NCBI GenBank assembly: GCA_022448165.1
Contig: JAKVAS010000002.1
Location: forward strand, 1 to 47,510
DNA from: Crocinitomicaceae bacterium
Lineage (GTDB): Bacteria; Bacteroidota; Bacteroidia; Flavobacteriales_D; Crocinitomicaceae
Direction of reading: 5' to 3'
DNA length: 47,510 nucleotides
Shown here in pieces: positions 1 to 8,621 of the stretch; position 1 is the first letter of the stretch, and each line of letters starts with the position of its first letter. The notes below the pieces were generated by a model. That model ran no database searches. It was not told the DNA's origin and saw only the letters and a program-made list of their open reading frames with translations. The position numbers and the translations under genes are program-made.

Positions 1-647
1 TTTCCTCTATATGGAACAGGTGATAGATAAGGCGAATCTGTTTCCAAAATCAAATGATTCATGTCTACGTTCTCTAACACAGCATCTAACGCGGCTTTTT
101 TATAGGTTAAAACGCCGCCTATACCAAGCTTAAATCCTCCGTATTCAACGATACGGTTTGCTTGCTCCACACTTCCTGTAAAACAATGAAAAACACCTGT
201 AAGGCGTTCATCATTTAATTCATCAACAACTTCAAATATTTCATCAAAAGCATCACGCGCATGAATTACAACTGGTAAATTAAGCTCCTTAGCCCAATTA
301 ATTTGCATTCTTAATACTTCCGCCTGTTGTTCAACGAAATTTTTATCCCAATATAAGTCCATTCCAATTTCTCCAACAGCCACATAAGAATTCTCAAAAA
401 GATTCTTGCGAATTACTTCTAATTCCTCTTCCCAATTTTCCTTTACGGAACAGGGGTGTAATCCCATCATTGGGAAACAGTTTTTTGGAAACTCCTCTGC
501 TAATTGATGCATTGAATCAATACTCTCAACATCAATATTTGGGAGAAGCATCTTTTCTACCCCCGCATCAATAGCTCGTTGTATAACCGATTTCCGATCA
601 TCATTAAAAGCATCTACAAAGAGATGAGTATGCGTATCTATAAACAT
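1..647 (-). CDS. tatD: TatD family metal-dependent hydrolase (C-terminus cut by window edge)
   Basis: Translating the minus strand from the ATG at 647 gives an open frame that runs off the left end of the window after about 215 codons (the family is usually about 255-265 aa). It begins MFIDTHTHLFVDAF, the metal-binding His-x-His of TatD-type TIM-barrel hydrolases. It continues with GLHPCSVKENW, a conserved VGEIGMDLYWD segment, a VIHARDA segment and an ETDSPYLSPVPYRG segment, all in family order. TatD proteins are cytoplasmic metal-dependent deoxyribonucleases or phosphoesterases; the exact substrate cannot be told. The gene starts 10 bases after the outer-membrane-like gene, so it is probably the last gene of a galE-led transcript. 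Family assignment is secure. Confidence 0.93.
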   Translation of the reverse strand, partial: MFIDTHTHLFVDAFNDDRKSVIQRAIDAGVEKMLLPNIDVESIDSMHQLAEEFPKNCFPMMGLHPCSVKENWEEELEVIRKNLFENSYVAVGEIGMDLYWDKNFVEQQAEVLRMQINWAKELNLPVVIHARDAFDEIFEVVDELNDERLTGVFHCFTGSVEQANRIVEYGGFKLGIGGVLTYKKAALDAVLENVDMNHLILETDSPYLSPVPYRG

Positions 648-657
648 AAAAGTAATT

Positions 658-1404
658 TTAGAAAAGTGAGATACTTATTCCCAATTGAGTTTGGTTCAGC
701 TGCACACTCTTTGTATTTGAAAACACTTTATTGAAATTATAATTGGCAAAAAGAGCCCAATTTCTGAAGCCAAAACGAAGATGAGCCCCGTAAATTAACT
801 TCTCATTATCAACAAATCCAAAAACTTTATTAATCTCCTTATTTTGAAATTCCCCTTCTACTTCCTTATTGAATGCACTGGTTTGATACCCAATTCTTCC
901 TCCAATATGGAATTTAAAATGTCTCCAACTTTCTTTTCTAAAACGAAGCTCTAAAGGCATTGCAAAACTATGTGCCCCAAATGTACTTCGTTTATAATTC
1001 TGCAATGGCAATTTATCTGTCCAAGCTGTAGTTCCTAATATTTCATCTTGTATAAGATTTCCATTATGACGAATAACACTAAACGAATGTGCAACACCGA
1101 TTCCAAGAGCAACTGTATTTCCATCCCTTAATGGAACGTCAAACATAAAATTTGTATTCAAGCCTATTGATGCCCAGTGATTTTGAAACAAATCTCTATC
1201 TCCAATCCAATCGTTATAGGTTATATCAAAAATTAATCTATCATATTTACGAACACGATCAACTTTTGCAGGACGTAGCCCTGTAAAATACCACATAAAC
1301 CCAGGACGAAACTGAGACCCTTCAGTACCTACTTTACTGTTGTACTGTGCTGAAGCAAACCCACCCAATAAACACATCAAAACTATGATAATCGACTTAA
1401 TCAT
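658..1404 (-). CDS. Exported outer-membrane beta-barrel-like protein, 248 aa
   Basis: I chose the ATG at 1404 because it begins MIKSIIIVLMCLLGGFASAQ, a clean Sec signal peptide with cleavage after ASA; the ATG at 1434 would add ten charged residues and overlap galE further. The mature protein has alternating polar and aromatic strands and ends in LGISISLF. A terminal phenylalanine of this kind is common in outer-membrane barrels. No named domain was recognised. The start overlaps the galE stop codon by 8 bases, suggesting translational coupling, and tatD follows 10 bases after its end. Location in the outer membrane is inferred; function is unknown. Confidence 0.8.
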   Translation of the reverse strand: MIKSIIIVLMCLLGGFASAQYNSKVGTEGSQFRPGFMWYFTGLRPAKVDRVRKYDRLIFDITYNDWIGDRDLFQNHWASIGLNTNFMFDVPLRDGNTVALGIGVAHSFSVIRHNGNLIQDEILGTTAWTDKLPLQNYKRSTFGAHSFAMPLELRFRKESWRHFKFHIGGRIGYQTSAFNKEVEGEFQNKEINKVFGFVDNEKLIYGAHLRFGFRNWALFANYNFNKVFSNTKSVQLNQTQLGISISLF

Positions 1405-2425
1405 TTCCTCTTTTTTGTTCCCAATTCCAAGCATCTCGAATGGCGTCTTTCACCGATCTATTCGCTTTCCAACTTGTCATAGATTCTATCTTTGACGTAT
1501 TGGCAAATATTTGTTCTACATCTCCCGATCTTCTTGGTCCAAATTTCCAATTCAATCGTTGCCCTGATACCTCTTCGAAAGTATTAATTATTTCAAGAAC
1601 GCTTGTTCCTTTTCCTGTTCCAACATTAAATACGTCTTCTGTTCCTTTATCTTGTTCGCTCAGCCACTCAACACCTTTAATATGAGCAATTGCCAAATCT
1701 GTAACATGAATATAATCACGCACGCAAGTTCCGTCAGCGGTGTTATAATCATTCCCAAAAACAGTAAGGCATTCTAACAAACCAACTCCGGTCTGAGTAA
1801 CGTATGGCAACAAATTATTTGGCTTTCCAATTGGTAGCTCACCAATTAGTCCTGTTTCATGTGCTCCAACCGGATTAAAATAGCGTAAGTGTAAAACCTT
1901 TAATTGTTTGCTAGCCTTTACAGCATCACTTAGAATACGTTCCCCCATTTGCTTAGTCGCACCATAGGGTGAATTTGCCGGTAACAATGGAGTATCTTCA
2001 GTCACAATTGTATTTTCCTGAATAAATCCGTACACCGTACACGAAGAAGAAAACACAAAATTATCTACTGAAAATTCCTCCGCCAATTCTAATATCGCTA
2101 GCAGACTATTGATATTATTTCTATAGTATTTTAAGGGGTGGTCTACTGATTCACCAACCGCCTTGTACGCAGCAAAATGAATTATCCCAGCAAAATCATG
2201 TGTCATAAACACTTTCCGAAATGCTGTCATATCCGAAACATCACAATCGTGACAAATCACCTTGCTTCCTGTAATTCGCTCAATTCCTTCCAATACTAAA
2301 GGATTCGAATTTCGAAAATCATCAACAATCACTGGAGTAAATCCAGCGTGTACAAGCTCCACAACAGTATGAGAGCCAATATACCCTGCTCCACCACTTA
2401 CCAGAATTTTTTTATTTCTATCCAT
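1397..2425 (-). CDS. galE: UDP-glucose 4-epimerase
   Basis: This short-chain dehydrogenase-type enzyme interconverts UDP-glucose and UDP-galactose for envelope polysaccharides. The true start is probably the ATG at 2425 (342 aa). Translation from there opens with a strand and then the NAD-binding GGAGYIG at residues 11-17, whereas the 27 residues upstream look like non-coding sequence. The catalytic Tyr-x3-Lys is visible in SPYGATK (Tyr154, Lys158), with the SSSCTVYG segment just before it. The NPVGAHETG and RDYIHVTDLA segments typical of GalE are also present. A -7 promoter element at 2432-2439 lies just upstream. It heads a probable operon with the barrel-like gene and tatD. Confidence 0.95.
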   Translation of the reverse strand: MDRNKKILVSGGAGYIGSHTVVELVHAGFTPVIVDDFRNSNPLVLEGIERITGSKVICHDCDVSDMTAFRKVFMTHDFAGIIHFAAYKAVGESVDHPLKYYRNNINSLLAILELAEEFSVDNFVFSSSCTVYGFIQENTIVTEDTPLLPANSPYGATKQMGERILSDAVKASKQLKVLHLRYFNPVGAHETGLIGELPIGKPNNLLPYVTQTGVGLLECLTVFGNDYNTADGTCVRDYIHVTDLAIAHIKGVEWLSEQDKGTEDVFNVGTGKGTSVLEIINTFEEVSGQRLNWKFGPRRSGDVEQIFANTSKIESMTSWKANRSVKDAIRDAWNWEQKRGND

Positions 2426-2431
2426 TCTATT

Positions 2432-2439
2432 CAAAGGTA
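2432..2439 (-). promoter_or_regulatory. Candidate -7 promoter element for galE
   Basis: The minus strand reads TACCTTTG, matching the Bacteroidota -7 consensus TAnnTTTG, and ends only 6 bases before the galE ATG. No clear -33 TTG partner was seen. The divergent small gene starts 39 bases away. Confidence 0.5.
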
Positions 2440-2463
2440 AACGTTTTGAAGTATTTTTAGGGT

Positions 2464-2676
2464 ATGGAGGAAAGAGATAAATTTGATTTGCAACAGTATA
2501 CTGCAAAACCAGTTTCTAGAAGGTATCTCTACAGAATACTATTTTACGTCGCATTATTAGTGATCGCTTCTCTATTTGTTTTTCTTTACAAGGGTAAATC
2601 AACGACACCAGAGGTGTCAATAGAATCAGATCAGCCAGCCACGGAAATTGAAGGTGTGACAATCATCACTGAATAA
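2464..2676 (+). CDS. Small single-pass membrane protein, 70 aa
   Basis: This 70-residue frame has a basic, hydrophilic N-terminus, one strongly hydrophobic segment at about residues 23-42 with arginines on the N-terminal side, and an acidic Thr/Glu-rich tail. The pattern suggests a membrane anchor with its tail outside the cytoplasm. It fits exactly between the divergent galE promoter and the end of ppk1, with 3 bases between its stop and the ppk1 stop. That snug packing and the organised composition argue for a real gene. I recognise no family and cannot assign a function. Confidence 0.6.
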   Translation: MEERDKFDLQQYTAKPVSRRYLYRILFYVALLVIASLFVFLYKGKSTTPEVSIESDQPATEIEGVTIITE

Positions 2677-2679
2677 CTA

Positions 2680-4710
2680 TCACTCGAGAATTCTATAATA
2701 CCTATAAATCTCCTTTTGAGATGAAAAATTAGATTCATCATTTCGATAATATAAATTCCTTTGATTTTCATCAATAATTCTCGACTTCACATTTCCTTTC
2801 CAATAAATTTCAAAAATATCCTTTATTGTACTCTTAATATCTTCGTCATAAATTGGAGCACCAACCTCAATTCGTTTGTCTAAGTTTCGCTCCATCCAAT
2901 CAGCACTTGTTAAATAGAATTTGGGATCTCCATTATTTTCAAAAATCAACAATCTAGAATGCTCTAGATATTGTCCAATAATACTTCTTACTTCAATATT
3001 TTCACTCATCCCCTCAACTCCAGGGACTAAACAACATATACCACGGACCAACAGTTTAACCTTTACTCCAACTTGACTCGCCTTGTAGAGTAGTTCAATC
3101 ATCTGAGCGTCTACTAAGTTGTTTAATTTAATTTGAATTTTTGCCTCAAATCCATTTTTTGCATTTTCAATTTCTTGATAAATAAGTTCACCTATAAATG
3201 ACCGTGTGTTAAATGGAGAAACTATTAAATTCTCAAATCGAAAATCATTTGCAAAACCATCCAAGAAGTTAAAAACACGTCCCACTTCAATTCCAATATC
3301 TTCATTTACGGTGATTAGGCCTAAATCTTCATAGAACTTTGCCGTTCCTTCATGAAAGTTCCCTGTTCCAACATAGGTGATCCAATTTTCACGCTTACTC
3401 CCAACACGATGTATTTGAATCAATTTGGAATGAACCTTGAGTTTCTGTTGTCCAAAAGATACTTTCGCACCAACCTCTCTGAGTTTATTTGCCCAAAAGA
3501 CATTATTCTCTTCATCAAATCGCGCTTGTAACTCTACTACGACAAATACTTGTTTCCCATTTAGAACTGCATTGATTAACGCGTTCATTACTTGCGAATT
3601 TTTCGCTACACGATATACATTCATCTTAATGGAGCGCACCTTTGGATCAATTGCCGCTTCACGAAGTAAATCTACAACATAATCAAATCGTTGATAGGGA
3701 TAATGCATCAGAACATCCTTATTGATAACCTCTTTGATTAAACTCCTCTTCATTACAAGTTGACCGTGTTCGTGCGGTTTCTGAATAGGAAAAACAAAAT
3801 CATCTCTACCGAAATCAGGAAAAGACATGAAATCTTTAAAATTATGATACTTTCCTCCAGGAATAGTGTTTATTCCAAGTTCTAAATTCAAGCTGGTTAG
3901 AAGGTATTCCAAGAGGTCATCAGGCATTTCCTCATCATAAACGAATCGAACCGGCTCCCCTACCTTTCTCTTTTTTATACTCTTTTTGATTTTTTCTAAA
4001 AACGAAACAGATACATCATCATCTAGGTCTAATTCCGCATCGCGGGTAAACTTGAAAGTAAACGCTTCTACTATATCAAAAGTAAAAATTGAAAAAATTG
4101 CTTCTAAATTCAGACGAATAATATCGTCCAGCAAGATGATATGTTCTTTTCCATTTTCCTTGATATGATAGAATCGAGGAAATTCTTTTGGAATTTCAAT
4201 CAATGCAAATCTTGTTTTCTGCTTATTCTCAAATAACATTTTAACCGCTAAATAAATCCCCGAATCCTTTAATTCTGGAAACGGAGTTTTCTTGTTCAAC
4301 ATAATCGGAACAATTGCGTGTTTCAGTTTTAAATTAAAATACTCAATGAGTTCAGCAGCTTGATCTAACTCTAATTCATTTTCGGTAATATGAAAAATGT
4401 TCTCCTTTTCAAGCTCAGTTAAAATTCGTTTATATGCTATTTGAAACTTTTTCTGTAGTGTCATTACCGTATTCCGAATTTCTTCGAATAATTCAGCTGC
4501 ATTGCCGTCAAAGCCTTGAACCTTTTTCTTTTTAATCAGAATCAAACGTCTGATATACGCGACACGAACACGGAAAAACTCATCCATATTATTCGAGTAA
4601 ATACCCAAAAATCGCATTCGTTCAATAATAGGAACATTTTCGTCTAACGCTTCCTGTAAAACACGTTCATTAAAAGAAAGCCAACTCAATTCTCTATTAG
4701 ATAATTTCAT
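2680..4710 (-). CDS. ppk1: Polyphosphate kinase 1
   Basis: PPK1 reversibly polymerises inorganic polyphosphate from ATP. The ATG at 4710 (676 aa) is the likely start: it begins MKLSNRELSWLSFNERVLQEA, the conserved PPK N-domain opening, while the 58 residues upstream are unlike the family. The N-terminal helical domain is followed by the head domain and two phospholipase-D-like catalytic domains. These carry the two active-site histidines, in KVHSKL (His427, the autophosphorylated residue by family comparison) and in LEHSRL (His584). ELQARFDEENN (about residues 394-404) and YVGTGNFHEGTA are also conserved. Nothing is truncated. It is convergent with the small gene at 2464 and lies downstream of a strong terminator, so it is probably transcribed alone. 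Confidence 0.97.
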   Translation of the reverse strand: MKLSNRELSWLSFNERVLQEALDENVPIIERMRFLGIYSNNMDEFFRVRVAYIRRLILIKKKKVQGFDGNAAELFEEIRNTVMTLQKKFQIAYKRILTELEKENIFHITENELELDQAAELIEYFNLKLKHAIVPIMLNKKTPFPELKDSGIYLAVKMLFENKQKTRFALIEIPKEFPRFYHIKENGKEHIILLDDIIRLNLEAIFSIFTFDIVEAFTFKFTRDAELDLDDDVSVSFLEKIKKSIKKRKVGEPVRFVYDEEMPDDLLEYLLTSLNLELGINTIPGGKYHNFKDFMSFPDFGRDDFVFPIQKPHEHGQLVMKRSLIKEVINKDVLMHYPYQRFDYVVDLLREAAIDPKVRSIKMNVYRVAKNSQVMNALINAVLNGKQVFVVVELQARFDEENNVFWANKLREVGAKVSFGQQKLKVHSKLIQIHRVGSKRENWITYVGTGNFHEGTAKFYEDLGLITVNEDIGIEVGRVFNFLDGFANDFRFENLIVSPFNTRSFIGELIYQEIENAKNGFEAKIQIKLNNLVDAQMIELLYKASQVGVKVKLLVRGICCLVPGVEGMSENIEVRSIIGQYLEHSRLLIFENNGDPKFYLTSADWMERNLDKRIEVGAPIYDEDIKSTIKDIFEIYWKGNVKSRIIDENQRNLYYRNDESNFSSQKEIYRYYRILE

Positions 4711-4843
4711 ATTACAAATATCCGCAAAAGATTGCAATACAGTAAAAGTTTGACAGAAGTAATAGACCTTTACGAACGAAAGGTGATAATGAGTCAAGTA
4801 TTCGGAAAAGAACTTACTCTTGAATAGACCTAAAAATAATTTG

Positions 4844-4880
4844 CACAAAAAAAGGGAGATTACATGTCTAATCTCCCTTT
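4844..4880 (-). terminator. Rho-independent terminator after the lipoprotein gene at 4901-5434
   Basis: A perfect 12-bp stem (4851-4862 with 4869-4880, AAAGGGAGATTA) with a 6-base loop is followed on the minus strand by a run of seven T. It lies 20 bases past the lipoprotein stop, separating that gene from ppk1. Confidence 0.9.
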
Positions 4881-4900
4881 CCAAATTTTATGATGTGTAT

Positions 4901-5434
4901 TTATACCTTCATCCCTTTAACTACACGGTCTTTACGCTTCGTTTTCTGTAACTTCTTTTTCACTACTTGAAGATAAGCTGTTCCACTTGCAGTGTTCGCA
5001 AAATACGTGCTATTTCCATATTTCATCTCTCCCCCTTTTTTAGAAGTCCAATCTGCTAATAAGTAGTACTTACCCGAAGATTGACCTTCCCGCTTACCAA
5101 ATGAAATAGTATGACCTACACCTGGTTCAAAACGAACTACAATGTTGTTGTCTTCATCAAATTTCTCGAAAACACATTTGGTTCCCAATGGTATAATAAT
5201 TCTGTCTTTCTCGGAACTTGAATTAGAAACCAGTGTACCATCTGATGTAGTATTTTGATTTCCCGAACTTTTACTTCTTTCAATAATAATTGTAGCAGAA
5301 GTAAAAAATTGAACTTTTGCCATTGACTTCTCATTATCTAATCCGAAATCATCTGCTACTCTTGAAGTATACGGGATTTTTGTACCACAACTTGCAAGAA
5401 TTACACCGATAAATAAAAATAAAACGTATTTCAT
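4901..5434 (-). CDS. Exported lipoprotein of unknown function, 177 aa
   Basis: The protein opens with a short hydrophobic signal and the lipobox LASC, so it should be lipidated and anchored in the envelope. The ATG at 5434 is preferred to an upstream in-frame TTG at 5452, because a -7 promoter element (5450-5457) covers that TTG. The body has a Ser/Asn-rich low-complexity stretch around residues 55-75. The C-terminal third is Lys-rich and ends in VVKKKLQKTKRKDRVVKGMKV-like basic sequence. No domain was recognised. It is flanked by its own promoter and terminator and is thus a monocistronic unit. Confidence 0.8.
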   Translation of the reverse strand: MKYVLFLFIGVILASCGTKIPYTSRVADDFGLDNEKSMAKVQFFTSATIIIERSKSSGNQNTTSDGTLVSNSSSEKDRIIIPLGTKCVFEKFDEDNNIVVRFEPGVGHTISFGKREGQSSGKYYLLADWTSKKGGEMKYGNSTYFANTASGTAYLQVVKKKLQKTKRKDRVVKGMKV

Positions 5435-5449
5435 TTGCTGATTTTTTTT

Positions 5450-5457
5450 CAAATATA
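5450..5457 (-). promoter_or_regulatory. Candidate -7 promoter element for the lipoprotein gene
   Basis: The minus strand reads TATATTTG, a full match to TAnnTTTG, 15 bases before the ATG at 5434. This placement rules against the upstream TTG start. Confidence 0.55.
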
Positions 5458-5534
5458 ATGAAAGTCAAGACGCAAAAACAATGCCTAATTAATCAATTTC
5501 AGTAATGTTGATTATCAACTCTTACGATTCGTTG

Positions 5535-5542
5535 TATTTTTG
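5535..5542 (+). promoter_or_regulatory. Candidate -7 promoter element for the MBL-fold hydrolase
   Basis: TATTTTTG matches TAnnTTTG and lies 18 bases before the ATG at 5561. A possible -33 TTG lies at about 5508-5510, slightly farther away than usual. Confidence 0.55.
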
Positions 5543-5560
5543 TACTCAAATTGATCAAAT

Positions 5561-6205
5561 ATGAAGACGAAAATCGTAAAAATGACCTTCAACGGATTCC
5601 AAGAAAACACTTTCATTGTTCATGATGGAGCTTCTTGTGTCATTGTTGATCCTGGATGCTATAGCCGTGAAGAACAACAAAGGCTTATTGGAACCATCGA
5701 AGATCTAAATTTAACACCGGTTGCTCTTTTACTCACTCATGGGCATATTGATCACATAATGGGGGTTTCTTTTGTTTTAGACACTTACGATATTGAAGCG
5801 TATATGCACAAAACAGACATTCCAACCTTCAATGCTGGAGAACAATCAGCACATGTTTATGGATTTAGTGAATTTGTTGTACCCCCTCTTCCTACAAAAT
5901 GGGTAGAGCATGGAGATCAATTACGTTTTGGTGAAATAACACTTGATGTTCTATTCACCCCGGGGCATGCACCAGGACATGTAGTCTATTACAATAAAGA
6001 AGATCAGTACGTAATCAATGGTGATGTTTTGTTTCAAGGAAGCTATGGTAGATATGATCTTCCAGGAGGAAGTCTTGAAGTATTAAAAAAATCAATTACT
6101 GAAGTAATGTTCGCCTTACCTGATGAAACAATCGTTTTATGTGGACATGGTGGTGAGACAACTATTGGTAACGAGAAGAAAAGTAACCCAATACTACTTT
6201 CATAA
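5561..6205 (+). CDS. MBL-fold metallo-hydrolase, glyoxalase II-like (YcbL type)
   Basis: This 214-aa protein is a compact metallo-beta-lactamase-fold hydrolase. The metal signature LLTHGHIDHIMG gives His60, His62, Asp64 and His65. The second-shell ligands follow in order: His136 in TPGHAPGH, Asp155 in VINGDVLF, and a final His in VLCGHGGET near residue 196. The short length, lacking the long C-terminal glutathione-binding domain of classical glyoxalase II, matches the YcbL/GloC-like group that hydrolyses thioesters such as S-lactoyl-glutathione. The actual substrate is not deducible. The glycosyltransferase starts 36 bases downstream on the same strand, probably co-transcribed but without an obvious functional link. 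Confidence 0.9.
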   Translation: MKTKIVKMTFNGFQENTFIVHDGASCVIVDPGCYSREEQQRLIGTIEDLNLTPVALLLTHGHIDHIMGVSFVLDTYDIEAYMHKTDIPTFNAGEQSAHVYGFSEFVVPPLPTKWVEHGDQLRFGEITLDVLFTPGHAPGHVVYYNKEDQYVINGDVLFQGSYGRYDLPGGSLEVLKKSITEVMFALPDETIVLCGHGGETTIGNEKKSNPILLS

Positions 6206-6241
6206 TCGCGATTCTTTCTAAAATGCAATTAACTTAGCAAG

Positions 6242-7372
6242 ATGCGCGTTGCCATCAATACAAGATTTTTGCTTCCAACGAAAATGGAAGGTTTTGGCTG
6301 GTATGCCTATGAAATTAGTAAACGATTAGTTGAAAACCATCCAGATGTTGACTTCGTCTTCTTTTTTGACCGTCCATATGATCAAAAATTTGTCTTTGGG
6401 GCGAATGTAACACCTGTTGTTCTCTATCCACAAGCACGACATCCCATTTTATTTAAGATTTGGTTTGACTTCTCAATTAAACGAGCCCTAAGAAAATATA
6501 AACCGGATGTTTTCTTTTCTCCCGATGGTTATCTCTGCTTAAAAACAAATGTTCCTCAGGTTCCAGTAATTCATGATGTCAATTTCGAGCATCATCCAGA
6601 AGACCTTCCAAAAACTGCTCGAAACTATTTACAGAAGTACTTTCCTAAGTTTGCAAGGAAAGCATCCCAAATCATCACTGTATCTAACTATTCAAAGTCA
6701 GACATAAGTGCTACATATGGAATTGACACCTCAAAAATTCATGCAATTTGGAACGGTGCCTCGGAAGTGTTTCGCCCCCTTGAAAAGAAAGAACAAGAAT
6801 CAATACGACGCCAATACACGGATGGAAAAGATTACTTTCTTTTTGTTGGAGCCCTACACCCCAGAAAGAATTTAAAACGTCTTCTAAAGGCATATGAAGG
6901 TTTAATCACAAACAATCCGTCCATTGATACTCAACTGGTAATTGTTGGTGAAGAGCTTTGGAAAAACACTTCTTTTGATTTAGAAATTAGTGATGTAATT
7001 AAGTCTCGAATTCATTTTACCGGGCATGTAAAATTAGAAGAACTAGCCAAAATCATGGGAAGCGCTTTTGCTTTCACTTTTGTACCTTATTTTGAAGGTT
7101 TTGGAATTCCAATAGTTGAAGCCATGAAATGTGGCACACCAATACTTTCCGGAAATCTTACTTCTTTGCCTGAAGTCGCAGGTGATGCAGCCATTTACTG
7201 TGATCCTTTCGACATTAAGGATATACAACAAAAGTTGCTCCAATTATCTACGGACGCCTCTCTCCGTACATCACTTTCTAAAAAATCACTCGAAAGAAGT
7301 AAACTATTCTCTTGGGATATTGCAGCAAAAAACGTTTGGAATGTACTTCTAAAAGAAATTGAAAATATATAG
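6242..7372 (+). CDS. Glycosyltransferase, GT4 family (group 1)
   Basis: This 376-aa protein has the two-Rossmann GT-B layout. The N-terminal half opens MRVAINTRFLLPTKMEGFG and includes PVIHDVNFEHHPED. The C-terminal half contains IWNGASEVFRPL, FVGALHPRKNLKRL and the donor-binding E-x7-E motif in FEGFGIPIVEAMKCGTPIL (about residues 284-292). No transmembrane segment is present, so it acts on the cytoplasmic face, probably building a cell-surface polysaccharide or glycolipid. Donor and acceptor sugars cannot be read from sequence. It follows the MBL-fold gene and converges with the oxidase-assembly operon. Confidence 0.92.
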   Translation: MRVAINTRFLLPTKMEGFGWYAYEISKRLVENHPDVDFVFFFDRPYDQKFVFGANVTPVVLYPQARHPILFKIWFDFSIKRALRKYKPDVFFSPDGYLCLKTNVPQVPVIHDVNFEHHPEDLPKTARNYLQKYFPKFARKASQIITVSNYSKSDISATYGIDTSKIHAIWNGASEVFRPLEKKEQESIRRQYTDGKDYFLFVGALHPRKNLKRLLKAYEGLITNNPSIDTQLVIVGEELWKNTSFDLEISDVIKSRIHFTGHVKLEELAKIMGSAFAFTFVPYFEGFGIPIVEAMKCGTPILSGNLTSLPEVAGDAAIYCDPFDIKDIQQKLLQLSTDASLRTSLSKKSLERSKLFSWDIAAKNVWNVLLKEIENI

Positions 7373-7478
7373 TCGTTATTTTAACATTAGTTTCAATTCA
7401 GAGAAAAAACTTACTCAACAAGATAATTATTAGGTTAGAAGCTAATAATATACCAAGAAGTACTTAGCCTTAAAGAAG

Positions 7479-8012
7479 CTAAGCGTAATAAGGAGAAATC
7501 ATTAAATAAACAATAACTCCACTAACTGCCACAAATAGCCAAATTGGAAATGAAACTTTTGTCCATTTTTTATGTTTTTGATAATCTCCTTCCCAAGCCC
7601 ATAAGTAGGTAAGCAGCACCAATGGAATGACAACAATACTCAAAACGATATGCGCGATAAGTAAAGGAAAGTATACACTTCCATAATCACCCAAATACTC
7701 TGTAGAAGTTGATGTTATGTGATATCCGATATAACACAATAAAAACAACAATGATAACACGAGACATATACGAATAAGTCCTCTATGTAATTTCATTTTT
7801 TTCGCCTTTATTGCAACAAGTGCTGCAATCAACAAAATTGCTGTTATTCCATTAATAGATGCATAAATAGGAGGTAAAAATGAGAAATCGACCCCATCAA
7901 TACGAACTTTAAACAAAAGTGCTACAACCACTGGGACAACTACGGACACTCCATAGATTAACTTTTTCATCTTTGCCATTTCTTCTGGCGTCTTACTCAA
8001 TTCCGTACTCAT
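7479..8012 (-). CDS. DUF420 membrane protein of the cytochrome oxidase cluster
   Basis: This 177-aa protein has five predicted membrane segments (about 17-35, 49-68, 77-99, 113-138, 152-172) and several histidines near or in them (His76, His98, His121, His147), the DUF420 pattern. The family commonly sits next to SCO proteins and oxidase subunits and is thought to help oxidase or heme-copper assembly; its biochemical role is not established. The start overlaps the end of the SCO gene by 20 bases. In-frame ATGs at 7979 and 7970 are alternatives that would remove the overlap. It is the last gene of the ctaB-led operon. Confidence 0.85.
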   Translation of the reverse strand: MSTELSKTPEEMAKMKKLIYGVSVVVPVVVALLFKVRIDGVDFSFLPPIYASINGITAILLIAALVAIKAKKMKLHRGLIRICLVLSLLFLLCYIGYHITSTSTEYLGDYGSVYFPLLIAHIVLSIVVIPLVLLTYLWAWEGDYQKHKKWTKVSFPIWLFVAVSGVIVYLMISPYYA

Positions 8013-8619
8013 CTTTCAATAAAATTCTTAGATCTTTCTCCAATCGATTTACCTCTTCTGTTTCTGTCCCCATATATACACCACGAACATAACCTTCTTT
8101 ATCCACCAAGGTAAACGCACCAGAGTGCGCATATCCACCAGGAGCTTCTTCATCTGCCGCAGCATGTACCAAGAAACTCTCAACTCCCAGTAAATGTGTG
8201 GCGCTCTCATCACCTGTAAAAAAATGCCAGTTATTCGCCTTTATCCCATGGTGATCAATATATCTCATAAGCTGAGATGGTTGATCATGTTTAGGTGCAA
8301 TTGAAAATGACATAAATTGAATGTGTTCAGAAAGGTCTTCAGTCATTCCGTTCAACCGTTTCATCTGGGTAGTCATAACAGGACAAATCGTTGGACATGT
8401 AGTAAAGAAGAAATCTGCAATCCATATTTTCCCTTTCATATCCCCGGACTTAATCAATATAGAGTCTTGATTAAGATATTCAAATTCGGGGATTTTAGGA
8501 TAAACCGTATCATTTGTGCTATAGTCAATATCAGCATGTCCCAAAAAAGGAAGTCTCTCGTTCTCCTCACAACTAAACAAGATCATTGCTATTACCACAA
8601 AAAACACTAAATATCTCAT
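7993..8619 (-). CDS. SCO1/SenC family copper chaperone lipoprotein
   Basis: SCO proteins deliver copper to, or reduce, the CuA site of cytochrome oxidase subunit II. This 208-aa protein has a signal with lipobox LFSC (Cys17), then a thioredoxin fold. The copper-binding Cys-x3-Cys lies in TTCPTICP (Cys75, Cys79) and the distal histidine in GGYAHSG (His165). All three copper ligands are therefore present. It lies 2 bases after the SCO-like paralogue and overlaps DUF420, so translation is probably coupled. Confidence 0.94.
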   Translation of the reverse strand: MRYLVFFVVIAMILFSCEENERLPFLGHADIDYSTNDTVYPKIPEFEYLNQDSILIKSGDMKGKIWIADFFFTTCPTICPVMTTQMKRLNGMTEDLSEHIQFMSFSIAPKHDQPSQLMRYIDHHGIKANNWHFFTGDESATHLLGVESFLVHAAADEEAPGGYAHSGAFTLVDKEGYVRGVYMGTETEEVNRLEKDLRILLKDEYGIE

Positions 8620-8621
8620 TT

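Noticed and set aside
7463-7483. CTTAGC/GCTAAG hairpin between the glycosyltransferase and DUF420 as a bidirectional terminator.
   Set aside because: It is 6 bp, overlaps the DUF420 stop codon and lacks a T run on either strand.
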